Shown: positions 38,330 to 46,207 of the stretch, in pieces
Numbering within the stretch: the first letter of the stretch is position 1
How the letters are laid out: every line of letters begins with the position of its first letter
NCBI RefSeq assembly: GCF_002940065.1
Contig: NZ_MDEJ01000011.1
Location: 1-53,097, forward strand
Length of the DNA stretch: 53,097 nt
Reading direction: 5' to 3'
Source: Xanthomonas populi
GTDB lineage: Bacteria > Pseudomonadota > Gammaproteobacteria > Xanthomonadales > Xanthomonadaceae
Translations under genes and position numbers: made by a program
The notes under the pieces: model-generated
What the model saw: only the letters and a program-made list of their open reading frames with translations
Databases searched by the model: none
What the model was told of the DNA's origin: nothing

Positions 38330-38752
38330 TCAGTGCCGTTCGGCCTGCACATTGCCGAAGCTCTCACGATATGGCTGCAGCGGCGGAATTTCATCCAGCA
38401 GTTCGCCACTGATCTTCTGGATTTCCGGGGTGGCGGTCAGCTTGATCGACTTGTACTCCGGGTCGGCGCCGGCATCGTCGACCGCCTGCTGACGCAGCAT
38501 CTGCAAATGCCCGAACAGCAGCTGCAACTTGGCGCGTGTCGGGTCTTTTTGCGGCAGCGCGATATCGTCGATCTTGAGTGTGCCGTCCGGGGTGATTTCC
38601 GCATTGGCGGCCGGTTGGCGGCGGATCATTACCGACTGGGTGGTGACCGCAACGCGCGGCTTGCCACGTTCGGCACGACGGGACGACTGGTCGCCGCAGG
38701 CGGCGAGCGTGCAGAGCAATAGCGCCATGCAAAGCATCACGAACTTGTTCAT
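38330..38752 (-). CDS. Small lipoprotein, unknown function
   Basis: A 140-residue protein starting at ATG 38752 with a clear lipoprotein signal (MNKFVMLCMALLLCTLAACG; lipid Cys at residue 19). The mature part has an AEITPDGTLKIDDIALPQ segment and a helical C-terminal half (KLQLLFGHLQMLRQQAVDDA). I do not recognise a named family. It lies beside the DUF2884 lipoprotein gene on the same strand and shares a 'DGTLKID' type motif with its 'DGALSIDG', so the two may be distant relatives. In-frame codons above 38752 lack coding character. Confidence 0.75.
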   Translation of the reverse strand: MNKFVMLCMALLLCTLAACGDQSSRRAERGKPRVAVTTQSVMIRRQPAANAEITPDGTLKIDDIALPQKDPTRAKLQLLFGHLQMLRQQAVDDAGADPEYKSIKLTATPEIQKISGELLDEIPPLQPYRESFGNVQAERH

Positions 38753-38956
38753 GGGGTCGCTGGGTCGAGGTGAGCGCACTAGTGTAATCCCGCGCAGGTC
38801 AGGCGGTCCGGGCCGGCGGCACATGGCATGGCTGACAAAATGTCGCAGGCCAAGGTAGCGCTCAACTTGCGCGCAGGAATCGGCATGGTCATACGCTCCA
38901 TCTGATTCGGGAAGCCGCTGCCCTACCAACGACGGCGCAGCGGCTGTCACGGCGGC

Positions 38957-39486
38957 TTACTTGCGGCAATCGTCGACGTCGTGTTGCGTGAGGGTGGAGT
39001 AGGGCGCGAACGCCGGCACCAGTTGCGCAGCGCCATCTTGCGCGTTGCGCAGCTTGGCCAGCTGATCGCAGAGCTGCATGGCTTTGTGCTTGAATGTTTC
39101 CGACTCGGCTTCGATCTTGTCGCCGATCTGGTCGGTGTTGCCGCTGAGCACGCCCTTGAGCGCTTCGCCCGCCGCATGCGCACCGAACGCCGCGCCCTGG
39201 GTGCCGATGTCGACGCCTTTTTCGGCCACACCCTGGATCTGCGCGTAGAAGCTGCGCATCGCCTGCTGCTGCGCATCGTTCAAGGTCACCGGCTTGCCGT
39301 CAATGCTGAGCGCGCCATCCACACCGATGGTGGCTGCAGGCAGACCATCACGCTTGAGCGTCGCGCTCTTGCCATCGAAGGTCACCCCGCTCCCGTTGGC
39401 CTGGCCCGATACGTTGACCGTTGGCTCGGACTTACCGCAACCGACAACAGAGCGCTCGCCAATACCCCAGTCATCAACAATTGCAT
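38957..39486 (-). pseudogene. DUF2884 (YggN-like) lipoprotein, frameshifted in its signal peptide
   Basis: From GTG 39385 downward a 142-residue frame reads TIGVDGALSIDGKPVTLNDA, AMRSFYAQIQGVAEKGVDIG and ends HDVDDCRK, a DUF2884/YggN pattern. It lacks a signal peptide there, but the same frame upstream contains GCGKSEPTVNVSGQA without a start. One frame over, ATG 39486 begins MQLLMTGVLASALLSVA, a good lipoprotein signal with an upstream GGTGG. Joining the two would give LLSVAGCGKSEPT, a perfect lipobox. The junction at about 39431-39446 reads GGTTGCGGTAAG; a second GGTTGCG copy would restore phase. The loss of one 7-bp repeat unit is inferred. A true start at 39385 is the alternative. Confidence 0.6.
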
Positions 39487-39519
39487 CAGCAGTTCCACCT
39501 TCAAATCGTCAATGAGTGA

Positions 39520-40350
39520 TTATTTTTCGGCCGGCACGCGGGTGGTGCCGGTGACATCGCTGACGTCGATATCGCCGCTTCCCTTGCGCGCCACGCTGAC
39601 GTTGCCGCGCACCTTGCGCACACTCAGTGCGCCGGAGTTGACCGCTTCCACGCTCACATCGCCTTGCACATCGTCGATGTCGACATCGCCGGAGCCGATC
39701 GTGCCGAGTTTGACGTTGCCCGCAACGCCGCGCAGTTCGACGTCACCCGAGCCGACCTTGCCGACCTCCGTGGCGCCACGCACGTGCGTGGCCTTGAGAT
39801 CGCCCGAGCCCACGGCCAACACGCGCAGTGCGCCCATCTCTTCCAGCTCGATATCGCCGGAGCCGACCTTGGCAGTAACGCGGCCCTTGGTGCGAAGAAT
39901 CGCCATGTCGCCAGAGCCGACGTCGGCTCTGACCGCTGCCGCACCGGAAATCTCCGCATCGCCGGAACCCACGTCAAATTGCACCGGCAGCGTGTCGGGC
40001 ACGCTGCCGCGCAGATCCAGGTACGCGTAGCTCTCACCGATAGAGATGCGCATGCTGCGGTCATCGTCCAGCGTTACCACCAACTTGTCGCCGACGCGCT
40101 TCTGGGTGACGGTCAAGCCTTTGAGCAGATTGGCTCGTGCAGCGCAGGCGCGGCCGCTCAGACGCCCGCCGCTGCCGGGCGAGGCGTCCAGATGCAGGTC
40201 GTTGGAGGCGACCTCGAACAACACCGACTTCACCCCGGTCAATTGCAATTGCAGCTTGCGCGGCTCAGAGAATGTGCATTGCTCCTGGGCAAACGCAGCG
40301 CCAGGCAACGCGAACACAATGGCCAGACTCAGAGGCAGGTGCGAACGCAT
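39520..40350 (-). CDS. DUF4097-type repeat protein, exported
   Basis: A 276-residue protein with a signal peptide (MRSHLPLSLAIVFALPGAAF, cleavage near AFA-QE). Its C-terminal half is a regular beta solenoid in which GSGD recurs at residues 128, 145, 163, 181, 200, 219 and 257, with a degenerate NSGA at 238, one turn every 17-19 residues. This is the DUF4097/GIN-like pattern. It probably acts in the periplasm or at the cell surface. It is the last gene of the ytr-like operon, 13 bp after the permease gene. Function is unknown; repeat spacing is directly visible. Confidence 0.85.
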   Translation of the reverse strand: MRSHLPLSLAIVFALPGAAFAQEQCTFSEPRKLQLQLTGVKSVLFEVASNDLHLDASPGSGGRLSGRACAARANLLKGLTVTQKRVGDKLVVTLDDDRSMRISIGESYAYLDLRGSVPDTLPVQFDVGSGDAEISGAAAVRADVGSGDMAILRTKGRVTAKVGSGDIELEEMGALRVLAVGSGDLKATHVRGATEVGKVGSGDVELRGVAGNVKLGTIGSGDVDIDDVQGDVSVEAVNSGALSVRKVRGNVSVARKGSGDIDVSDVTGTTRVPAEK

Positions 40351-40363
40351 GGGTGTCCTTTAC

Positions 40364-41350
40364 TCAGGCTTCGGAGCGCCGACGGCGCAGATAGATGGAG
40401 GCGGCGATCAGTGCGACACCGATGGCGGCGCCGATCCAGATGTCGGGGTTGCCATAGACCAGCCGGCTGTCGGTGTGCTGCAGCACCCACTGCACCAGAT
40501 CGCTGGGGTCCTGCATCGCGCTGCTATCGAGGTGTCCGCTGACCGCGCGCGGCGACCAGGTGCCGGGCAGGGCGCTGAGCAGGCCGCGGTAGCCGACGAT
40601 GTACCAGATCCAGCCGATCGGCAGCGACACACCCGGCATCGCGGAGAGAATGCTCAGCATCACGCAGGCCAGTAGCGGAAACAGCACCGCCCACAAGAAC
40701 GGCTTGCTGGTGGCCCGGGCCGAGCAGAACATCAGCCAGCCCACGGTCGGCAGCGACCACAGCAAGCTCATCGGCACGGTCTGCAGCATCAGCCACAACA
40801 ACGAAAACGGATGCGAGTGGGTGGCCAGCCCCCATGGATTGGGGACGCCGGCGATCAAGGCGCCGCCGATGGCGATCAGCCACAGTGCCAGGCCGACCAG
40901 CACGCCGATCACGATGGCGATCAGCGGCGCCAGCAACAGCGCCCAGGCGGCTTTGGACAGCACCGTCTGCACGTCGGACACCGGCAGCGATTTCCAGAAC
41001 AGCACGCTGCGGTCGCGGCGATCGTCGTACAGGCTGGCCAGTGCATAGAAGAACACCACGAATGCAAGTACCACCGAGGCGATACCGATGCCGCCCAGCA
41101 GCAGGCCGTCGCCGACCTGTCCCAGTGTGCGGGTGTACTCGGCCATGTCCGACATCGACAGGGTGTCGCCGATCATGTTGCGGCGTGCGCTGATCGCTCC
41201 GATCACCGCGCCCAGCAGTGCGAAGAACACCGCGATGCCGCCAGTGATGATCTGCGCCCAGACGAAGCCGCCACGGTGTTCCCAGTACTCGCGTTTGAGT
41301 AGCCAGCCGAACGTGCGTGCGGGAGAAGCTTGGTGGGTGAGTGCATTCAT
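40364..41350 (-). CDS. ABC transporter permease (ytr-like operon)
   Basis: A 328-residue membrane protein starting MNALTHQASPARTFGWLLKR and EYWEHRGGFVWAQIITGGIA. About six membrane helices follow (GGIGIASVVLAFVVFFYALA, LLLAPLIAIVIGVLVGLALW, PTVGWLMFCSARATSKPFLW among them). The SLYDDRRDRSVLFWKSLPVS loop is typical of ABC-2 type permeases paired with YtrB-like ATPases. The ATG overlaps the ATPase stop as ATGA, and the DUF4097 gene follows. The substrate is unknown; related systems respond to cell-envelope stress. Tail ends in RRRRSEA. Confidence 0.88.
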   Translation of the reverse strand: MNALTHQASPARTFGWLLKREYWEHRGGFVWAQIITGGIAVFFALLGAVIGAISARRNMIGDTLSMSDMAEYTRTLGQVGDGLLLGGIGIASVVLAFVVFFYALASLYDDRRDRSVLFWKSLPVSDVQTVLSKAAWALLLAPLIAIVIGVLVGLALWLIAIGGALIAGVPNPWGLATHSHPFSLLWLMLQTVPMSLLWSLPTVGWLMFCSARATSKPFLWAVLFPLLACVMLSILSAMPGVSLPIGWIWYIVGYRGLLSALPGTWSPRAVSGHLDSSAMQDPSDLVQWVLQHTDSRLVYGNPDIWIGAAIGVALIAASIYLRRRRSEA

Positions 41351-42222
41351 GCGTAGGTCCCCTTCATGACCGCAACGAACAGGTCGGCAAGGCCGGGATT
41401 GCGGATTTCGCCAAAACGGGCGAGCTGCGCTTTCGGCACACCATCGAATAGCATCACGGTCTTGCCGAACGGCAGGCTGCGCTCGTCGATCGGCTTGACG
41501 GCTCTGGCTGCGTCGAGATGCTCGGCATTGATCAGCACTTCGGTGTAGCGCTCGGCCACGTTTTCCATGTTGGCGGTCAGCACGATGCGGCCGTCGCGGA
41601 TGAACATCACATCTGTGAGGATGTGTTCGATCTCTTCGACCTGGTGGGTGGTGACGATGATGGTTTTTTGCTCGTCGAAGTAATCTTCCAGCAGCCGCTG
41701 GTAGAACTGCTTGCGATAGAGGATGTCCAGACCAAGCGTGGGCTCGTCTAGCACCAGAATGCGGGCGTCGATGGCCATCACCAGCGCCAAATGCAGCTGC
41801 ACGATCATGCCCTTGGACAATTCGCGCACCCGCGATTTGCGGTTGAGCTGCGTGTTGGCCAAAAAGCGCTCGCACTTGGCGCGATCGAAGCGCGGATGCA
41901 CGCCGGCAACGAAATCGATCGCCTCGCCAACCCGCAGCCAGCGCGGCAGCACCGCCACGTCGGCGATAAAGCAGACCTCGTTCATCAGCGCGTTGCGCTG
42001 GGTGCGCGGGTCCATGCCAAGCACGCTCAACTGGCCGTCGAAATCGGTCAGCCCCAGCACGGCCTTGAGCGCAGTGGTCTTGCCGGCGCCGTTGGGGCCG
42101 ATCAATCCGACGATGCGCCCGGCGGTAATGGTGAAGGTTGTGTTGTCCAGCGCGAGCCGATGCTTGTAGGCCTTGCGCAGGCCACGTGCGTCGACCACAT
42201 GGTCGGAGGAGACGGCGGTCAT
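41347..42222 (-). CDS. ABC transporter ATP-binding protein (YtrB-like)
   Basis: A 291-residue ATPase. The start at ATG 42222 (MTAVSSDHVVDARGLRKAYK) overlaps the gntR stop as ATGA. Motifs: Walker A GLIGPNGAGKTTALKAVLGL, signature RVRELSKGMIVQLHLAL (SKGM in place of SGGQ, as in several YtrB-like and CcmA-like ATPases), Walker B ARILVLDEPTLGLD, and H-loop TIIVTTHQVEEIE. The C-terminal extension (LFDGVPKAQLARFGEIRNPG) is common in this subfamily. It energises the adjacent permease. Confidence 0.92.
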   Translation of the reverse strand: MTAVSSDHVVDARGLRKAYKHRLALDNTTFTITAGRIVGLIGPNGAGKTTALKAVLGLTDFDGQLSVLGMDPRTQRNALMNEVCFIADVAVLPRWLRVGEAIDFVAGVHPRFDRAKCERFLANTQLNRKSRVRELSKGMIVQLHLALVMAIDARILVLDEPTLGLDILYRKQFYQRLLEDYFDEQKTIIVTTHQVEEIEHILTDVMFIRDGRIVLTANMENVAERYTEVLINAEHLDAARAVKPIDERSLPFGKTVMLFDGVPKAQLARFGEIRNPGLADLFVAVMKGTYA

Positions 42223-42581
42223 GGTGTTTTTCCCTGTGGCAACAGATCGTCGATGGACAATCCCAGGCGCTGGATGCGTTCCAGCACCGCGGGCCATTCT
42301 TCATTCAAGAAACGCTCGCGTTCGCTACCGCGCAATTTCTGCGCGGCTTCCGGGGTCATGAACATGCCCAGGCCGCGGCGTTTCTCCACCAGGTTCTCGT
42401 CGGCCAGTTCCTGGTAGGCGCGCGAGACGGTGATGGGGTTGAGTTGGTAATCGGCCGCCACTTGCCGCACCGAGGGCAGGGCGTCGCCAGGCTTGAGGAT
42501 TCCATCGAGCATCATGGCAATCACCCGTTCCTTGAGTTGACGGTAGATGGGAGCGCCGTCGCTCCATTGAATGTCGTTCAT
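42219..42581 (-). CDS. GntR-family regulator, YtrA subfamily
   Basis: A 120-residue short GntR protein. The start at ATG 42581 gives MNDIQWSDGAPIYRQLKERV, the family N-terminus. The winged helix reads GILKPGDALPSVRQVAADYQ and LNPITVSRAYQELADENLVE, with KRRGLGMFMTPEAAQKLRGS. The short helical C-terminal dimerisation part, without a ligand domain, is typical of YtrA. It is followed by and overlaps the ABC ATPase gene and preceded by a small membrane-protein gene 2 bp away. It very likely autoregulates the operon through the inverted repeat at 42856-42879. Confidence 0.92.
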   Translation of the reverse strand: MNDIQWSDGAPIYRQLKERVIAMMLDGILKPGDALPSVRQVAADYQLNPITVSRAYQELADENLVEKRRGLGMFMTPEAAQKLRGSERERFLNEEWPAVLERIQRLGLSIDDLLPQGKTP

Positions 42582-42583
42582 GG

Positions 42584-42832
42584 TCAGCTCCGTGGGCGCA
42601 GACCCTGCGCGAAGGAGAAATAGGGCATCGACAGCCAAGCGCGCAGATGCCGGCTGGGCCGGGTGCCCGCCTCGGAGGGAGTTGTCGCGTTTTCCGTAAC
42701 CGCCTCCGACACGCCATAATCGGTGCCGGACTGCGTGACCTGACTGAAAGCGGCTCCCAGGCAACCAATGGCGAACAGGGTGCTGCCGAACAGCAGCAAT
42801 GGAGCTGGTCGCGTGAAGCGTGTGCTGTTCAT
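42584..42832 (-). CDS. Small membrane/exported protein, first gene of the ytr-like operon
   Basis: An 82-residue protein starting at ATG 42832, just downstream of AGGGAAAAGC, a good ribosome-binding site. One hydrophobic segment (PLLLFGSTLFAIGCLGAAFS, about 11-30) may anchor it or act as a signal; the GC after FAI could be a weak lipobox. The remainder is polar (SEAVTENATTPSEAGTRPSR). I do not recognise a family. It lies 2 bp before gntR, so the operon is small protein, gntR, ATPase, permease, DUF4097. Confidence 0.65.
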   Translation of the reverse strand: MNSTRFTRPAPLLLFGSTLFAIGCLGAAFSQVTQSGTDYGVSEAVTENATTPSEAGTRPSRHLRAWLSMPYFSFAQGLRPRS

Positions 42833-42855
42833 GCTTTTCCCTGTGTTGGATGACT

Positions 42856-42879
42856 GGTGTTGTATTAAACTATAACGCC
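42856..42879. promoter_or_regulatory. Inverted-repeat operator for the GntR regulator
   Basis: GGTGTTGTA-TTAAAC-TATAACGCC: 9-bp arms match at 7 of 9 positions. It covers the -10 box of the operon promoter and lies 24 bp upstream of the first ATG, as expected for a YtrA-type repressor site. Confidence 0.7.
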
Positions 42880-42896
42880 TAAACGCAGGCAGTCAA
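42869..42896 (-). promoter_or_regulatory. Sigma-70 promoter of the ytr-like operon
   Basis: On the minus strand TTGACT (42896-42891), a 16-bp spacer and TATAGT (42874-42869), close to consensus. The -10 lies inside the operator and the -35 inside the palindrome at 42886-42903. Confidence 0.75.
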
Positions 42897-42903
42897 CTGC
42901 CTG
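42886..42903. promoter_or_regulatory. Perfect palindrome overlapping the -35 box
   Basis: CAGGCAGT-CA-ACTGCCTG, 8-bp perfect arms in the divergent region between the ytr-like operon and the glutathione peroxidase gene. It could bind a second regulator controlling either or both. Confidence 0.5.
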
Positions 42904-42966
42904 TCATACCCAACCGATGGAACCCCGCACCCGCGGGTGGCCTGAACCTAACGAAGGGGATCGCGC

Positions 42967-43524
42967 ATGTTGCTCAATCGTCTGCTGGTCGTTCTATTTG
43001 CTGGCTTTTTTTCTGCCTCGGCGCTGGCGGCAGGCACCTCGGTGCTGGATCTGGACTACCGGCCGCTGGCTGGCAAGGCGCCAATCAACCTGAACCTTAC
43101 CTACGGAGGCAAGGTGCTGATGGTGGTCAACACCGCCAGCAAATGTGGCTACACCCCGCAGTACGAAGGACTGGAAGCGCTGAACAAGCGCTTCGGTAGC
43201 CGCGGTTTTTCGGTGCTGGGCTTTCCCTCGAACGATTTTCAGGGGCAGGAACCCGGATCTGAGAAGCAGATCCAGGAATTCTGCACGCTGACCTATGGCG
43301 TCAAGTTCCCGATGTTTGAGAAGGTGCATGTGCTGGGTGCGCAGGCCACGCCGTTGTATCAGCGATTGACGCAAGCCACGGGCGTTGCGCCGGGTTGGAA
43401 CTTTCACAAGTATTTGATTAGTCGCGATGGACGCGTGGTGGCGCAGTTCCCCAGCAAGATCAAGCCGGACGATCCGAGCGTGTTGGCGGCCATCGAACGG
43501 GAGCTCAAGCCGCCGTCGCGCTGA
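42967..43524 (+). CDS. Glutathione peroxidase-family protein, exported
   Basis: A 185-residue thiol peroxidase that reduces peroxides. The catalytic Cys is residue 60 in VNTASKCGYTPQYEGLEALN; a Cys is used, not selenocysteine. LGFPSNDFQGQEPGSEKQIQ and FCTLTYGVKFPMFEKVHVLG follow, and GWNFHKYLISRDGRVVAQFP carries the conserved Trp-Asn-Phe. A signal peptide (MLLNRLLVVLFAGFFSASALA) indicates the periplasm, unlike cytoplasmic E. coli BtuE. AAGGGG precedes the ATG. It is divergent from the ytr-like operon and precedes the FKBP gene by 90 bp. Confidence 0.93.
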   Translation: MLLNRLLVVLFAGFFSASALAAGTSVLDLDYRPLAGKAPINLNLTYGGKVLMVVNTASKCGYTPQYEGLEALNKRFGSRGFSVLGFPSNDFQGQEPGSEKQIQEFCTLTYGVKFPMFEKVHVLGAQATPLYQRLTQATGVAPGWNFHKYLISRDGRVVAQFPSKIKPDDPSVLAAIERELKPPSR

Positions 43525-43614
43525 GCGCGGCGCTCGCAACGCCGCGCGCACATGCGACAATGCGCATTCAGCGCCGGCGTCGGCGTGTCTTTTCACTTTC
43601 TGGAAGTGCATCGA

Positions 43615-44586
43615 ATGAAGATGGGAAAGCGCGGCGCGGCGGCGTCGCTACTGATGGTGGCACTGTCGGCAGCGATGCCGGCGATGTCGCAGCAACCGGC
43701 CGCAGCGGCCACCAAGGAGAAGTCAGTTTTGAATGCATCGTCTGAGAATAGCGCTCGCGACAACGTTAGCTACGCCATCGGTATGGATGTAGCGCGCTCG
43801 TTCGAGCCGATTGCCCAGGACATCGATGTAAGCGCACTGCAACGCGCCATCGAAAATGCATTCAAGGGTGGCAAGCCGTTGTTGTCGGATGAGCAGACCC
43901 AGGCCACCGATACCGCACTGCGCACCGCGCTGGCGGCGCGTAACGGCCAGCAGGTACCAGGCGTTGCGCCGGGTAGCACGCCTGCAGCGCCGTCCAAGGA
44001 AAACGTCGGCCTGATGTTGGGCGATCGCGCCGTCGGTCCGTCGCTGGCCGGCATCAAGGACGAGATCGATCTGACCATCCTGATGGAGGCCGTGCGTACC
44101 GTGTTCGCCAAGGGCACCACGCGTCTGACCCAGCAGGAAGCCGCAGCGACGATGCAGGCCTTTGCCTCTGCCAAGCAGGGCGCTGCCGGTGCCAAGAATC
44201 GCGAAGAAGGCAATGCTTTCCTCGCCAAGAACAAGACCGAAAAAGGCGTGATCACCACGGCCTCAGGCTTGCAGTACACGGTGTTGCGCCAGGGTAGCGG
44301 CGAGCGTCCGATGCCCACCAACACGGTGCGCGTGAACTACGAAGGCAAGCTGCTCAACGGGCAGGTGTTCGACAGTTCCTACCAGCGCGGCCAGCCGGCC
44401 GAGTTCGGTCTGAATCAAGTCATTGCAGGTTGGACCGAGGGCGTTGCGTTGATGCCGGTCGGTTCGAAATATCGTTTCTGGATTCCATCCAACTTGGCAT
44501 ATGGCCCGAACGGCACGCAGGGGGGGCCGATCGGACCAGACGCAACGTTGACGTTCGATGTCGAACTGATGGGTATCCTTCCCTGA
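43615..44586 (+). CDS. FKBP-type peptidyl-prolyl isomerase with duplicated N-terminal domain
   Basis: A 323-residue exported isomerase (Mip/FkpA type). From ATG 43615 a signal peptide reads GAAASLLMVALSAAMPAMSQ. Two tandem FKBP_N dimerisation units follow: DNVSYAIGMDVARSFEPIAQ with DIDVSALQRAIENAFKGGKP, then ENVGLMLGDRAVGPSLAGIK with EIDLTILMEAVRTVFAKGTT. Usual homologues have one. The catalytic FKBP domain is complete at the end (VRVNYEGKLLNGQVFDSSYQ, VIAGWTEGVALMPVGSKYRF, IPSNLAYGPNG). It probably folds periplasmic proteins. ugd follows 24 bp later. Confidence 0.93.
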   Translation: MKMGKRGAAASLLMVALSAAMPAMSQQPAAAATKEKSVLNASSENSARDNVSYAIGMDVARSFEPIAQDIDVSALQRAIENAFKGGKPLLSDEQTQATDTALRTALAARNGQQVPGVAPGSTPAAPSKENVGLMLGDRAVGPSLAGIKDEIDLTILMEAVRTVFAKGTTRLTQQEAAATMQAFASAKQGAAGAKNREEGNAFLAKNKTEKGVITTASGLQYTVLRQGSGERPMPTNTVRVNYEGKLLNGQVFDSSYQRGQPAEFGLNQVIAGWTEGVALMPVGSKYRFWIPSNLAYGPNGTQGGPIGPDATLTFDVELMGILP

Positions 44587-44610
44587 TCCCCCCACAGGAG
44601 TATCCCCCCC

Positions 44611-45960
44611 ATGCGCGTTGCGATCTTTGGTACCGGCTATGTTGGTTTAGTCACCGGTACCTGTCTGGCTGAAGTAGGTCATCACGTTATCTGCGTGGAT
44701 ATCGACCAGGCGAAAGTTGATGGTCTCAATCGAGGGGTGATCCCCATCTATGAACCCGGCCTTGAGCCGATGGTGAAAGCCAACCACGCCTCTGGCCGGT
44801 TGCGCTTCACCAGCGACGCTGCCGAGGCGATTGCGCACGGCGAAATCACTTTCATCGCCGTGGGCACGCCACCGGATGAAGATGGCAGTGCTGACCTGCA
44901 GTACGTGCTGGCGGTTGCGCGTACCGTCGGTCGCCATATCGAGGCGCCGTCGGTGGTCGTCAACAAGTCCACGGTGCCGGTCGGTACCGCCGACAAGGTG
45001 CGTGCGGCGATCCAGGAAGAGCTGGACGCACGTGGCGTGGAGCATGAGTTCGACGTCGTCTCCAATCCTGAATTCCTGAAGGAAGGCGACGCGGTTGCCG
45101 ACTGCATGCGTCCGGATCGCATCGTGATCGGTGCGACCAAGCCGGCAGCGATTGCACGTATGCGTCGTCTGTATGCGCCGTTCAATCGCAACCGCGATCG
45201 CATCGTCGAAATGGACGTCAGCTCGGCCGAGCTGACCAAGTACGCGGCCAACGCGATGCTGGCGACTAAGATCAGTTTCATGAACGAGATCGCCAACATT
45301 GCCGAGCGTGTCGGTGCCGACGTCGAGCACGTGCGTAACGGTATCGGGTCGGATCCGCGCATCGGCTGGCACTTTATCTATCCCGGTGCCGGTTACGGCG
45401 GTTCGTGCTTCCCCAAGGACGTGCAGGCATTGGCCAAGACTGCCGAGCAGTACGGCATGCAACCAACCCTGCTCAACGCGGTGGAAAGCGTCAACAACGC
45501 GCAGAAGGGTCACTTGTTCGAACTGGTGCAGCGTCATTACGGCGGCGACGCCGGCGGCAGCCTTGCCGGCAAGACCTTCGCGGTGTGGGGTCTGGCGTTC
45601 AAGCCCAATACCGACGACATGCGTGCGGCCTCCAGCCGTCGCTTGCTGGCGCAGTTGTGGGAAGCCGGCGCCACGGTGCGTGCCTACGACCCAGAAGCCA
45701 CCCACGAAGCCAAGCGCATCTTCGGTGAGCGCGACGATCTGACTTTCTGCGACGAAGCCTTCGCTGCCCTGGAAGGCGCCGATGCATTGGTCGTGGTCAC
45801 CGAGTGGAAGCAGTTCCGCAGCCCGGATTTCGGCAAGATCAAGCAGGCCTTGAAGGACGACGTGGTGTTCGACGGTCGTAACCTTTACGACCCGCAGGAA
45901 ATCGAAGCTGCAGGCCTGGCTTACTACGCCATCGGACGAGGCCGTTCGTTGCATGCATGA
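44611..45960 (+). CDS. ugd: UDP-glucose 6-dehydrogenase
   Basis: Ugd oxidises UDP-glucose twice to UDP-glucuronate, a precursor of exopolysaccharide such as xanthan. The 449-residue protein starts [20 protein letters not shown] (NAD motif GTGYVG). It has [40 protein letters not shown], the catalytic-Cys motif [20 protein letters not shown] and [25 protein letters not shown] lies 9 bp before ATG 44611. It overlaps slyX by 8 bp. A role in xanthan supply is inference from genus biology. Confidence 0.97.
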   Translation: MRVAIFGTGYVGLVTGTCLAEVGHHVICVDIDQAKVDGLNRGVIPIYEPGLEPMVKANHASGRLRFTSDAAEAIAHGEITFIAVGTPPDEDGSADLQYVLAVARTVGRHIEAPSVVVNKSTVPVGTADKVRAAIQEELDARGVEHEFDVVSNPEFLKEGDAVADCMRPDRIVIGATKPAAIARMRRLYAPFNRNRDRIVEMDVSSAELTKYAANAMLATKISFMNEIANIAERVGADVEHVRNGIGSDPRIGWHFIYPGAGYGGSCFPKDVQALAKTAEQYGMQPTLLNAVESVNNAQKGHLFELVQRHYGGDAGGSLAGKTFAVWGLAFKPNTDDMRAASSRRLLAQLWEAGATVRAYDPEATHEAKRIFGERDDLTFCDEAFAALEGADALVVVTEWKQFRSPDFGKIKQALKDDVVFDGRNLYDPQEIEAAGLAYYAIGRGRSLHA

Positions 45961-46189
45961 GCAACTCTCGCCGCGCGACCAGGAACTGGACGCGCGGTTG
46001 GTTGAACTGGAAACGCGCCTCTCCTTTCAGGAGCACGCGCTCAATGAACTGAGTGAAGCGCTTGCGGACGCCCGTTTGACGGGCGCCCGCAATGCCGAAC
46101 TGATCCTCCACCTGCTCGAGGATCTGGGCAAGGTGCGCTCCACGTTGTTTGCCGATGCAGCGGATGAACCGCCGCCTCCGCACTATTGA
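45953..46189 (+). CDS. slyX: SlyX-family protein
   Basis: A 78-residue coiled-coil protein. [20 protein letters not shown] and [20 protein letters not shown] match SlyX, as does the short Pro-rich end (EPPPPHY). The start ATG 45953 lies within the last codons of ugd (8-bp overlap), so translation is coupled. The family has no assigned function; in E. coli slyX sits next to slyD, an FKBP isomerase, and here an FKBP gene is two genes upstream. Confidence 0.88.
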   Translation: MHEQLSPRDQELDARLVELETRLSFQEHALNELSEALADARLTGARNAELILHLLEDLGKVRSTLFADAADEPPPPHY

Positions 46190-46207
46190 TTGCAGATTGC
46201 CACCGCC

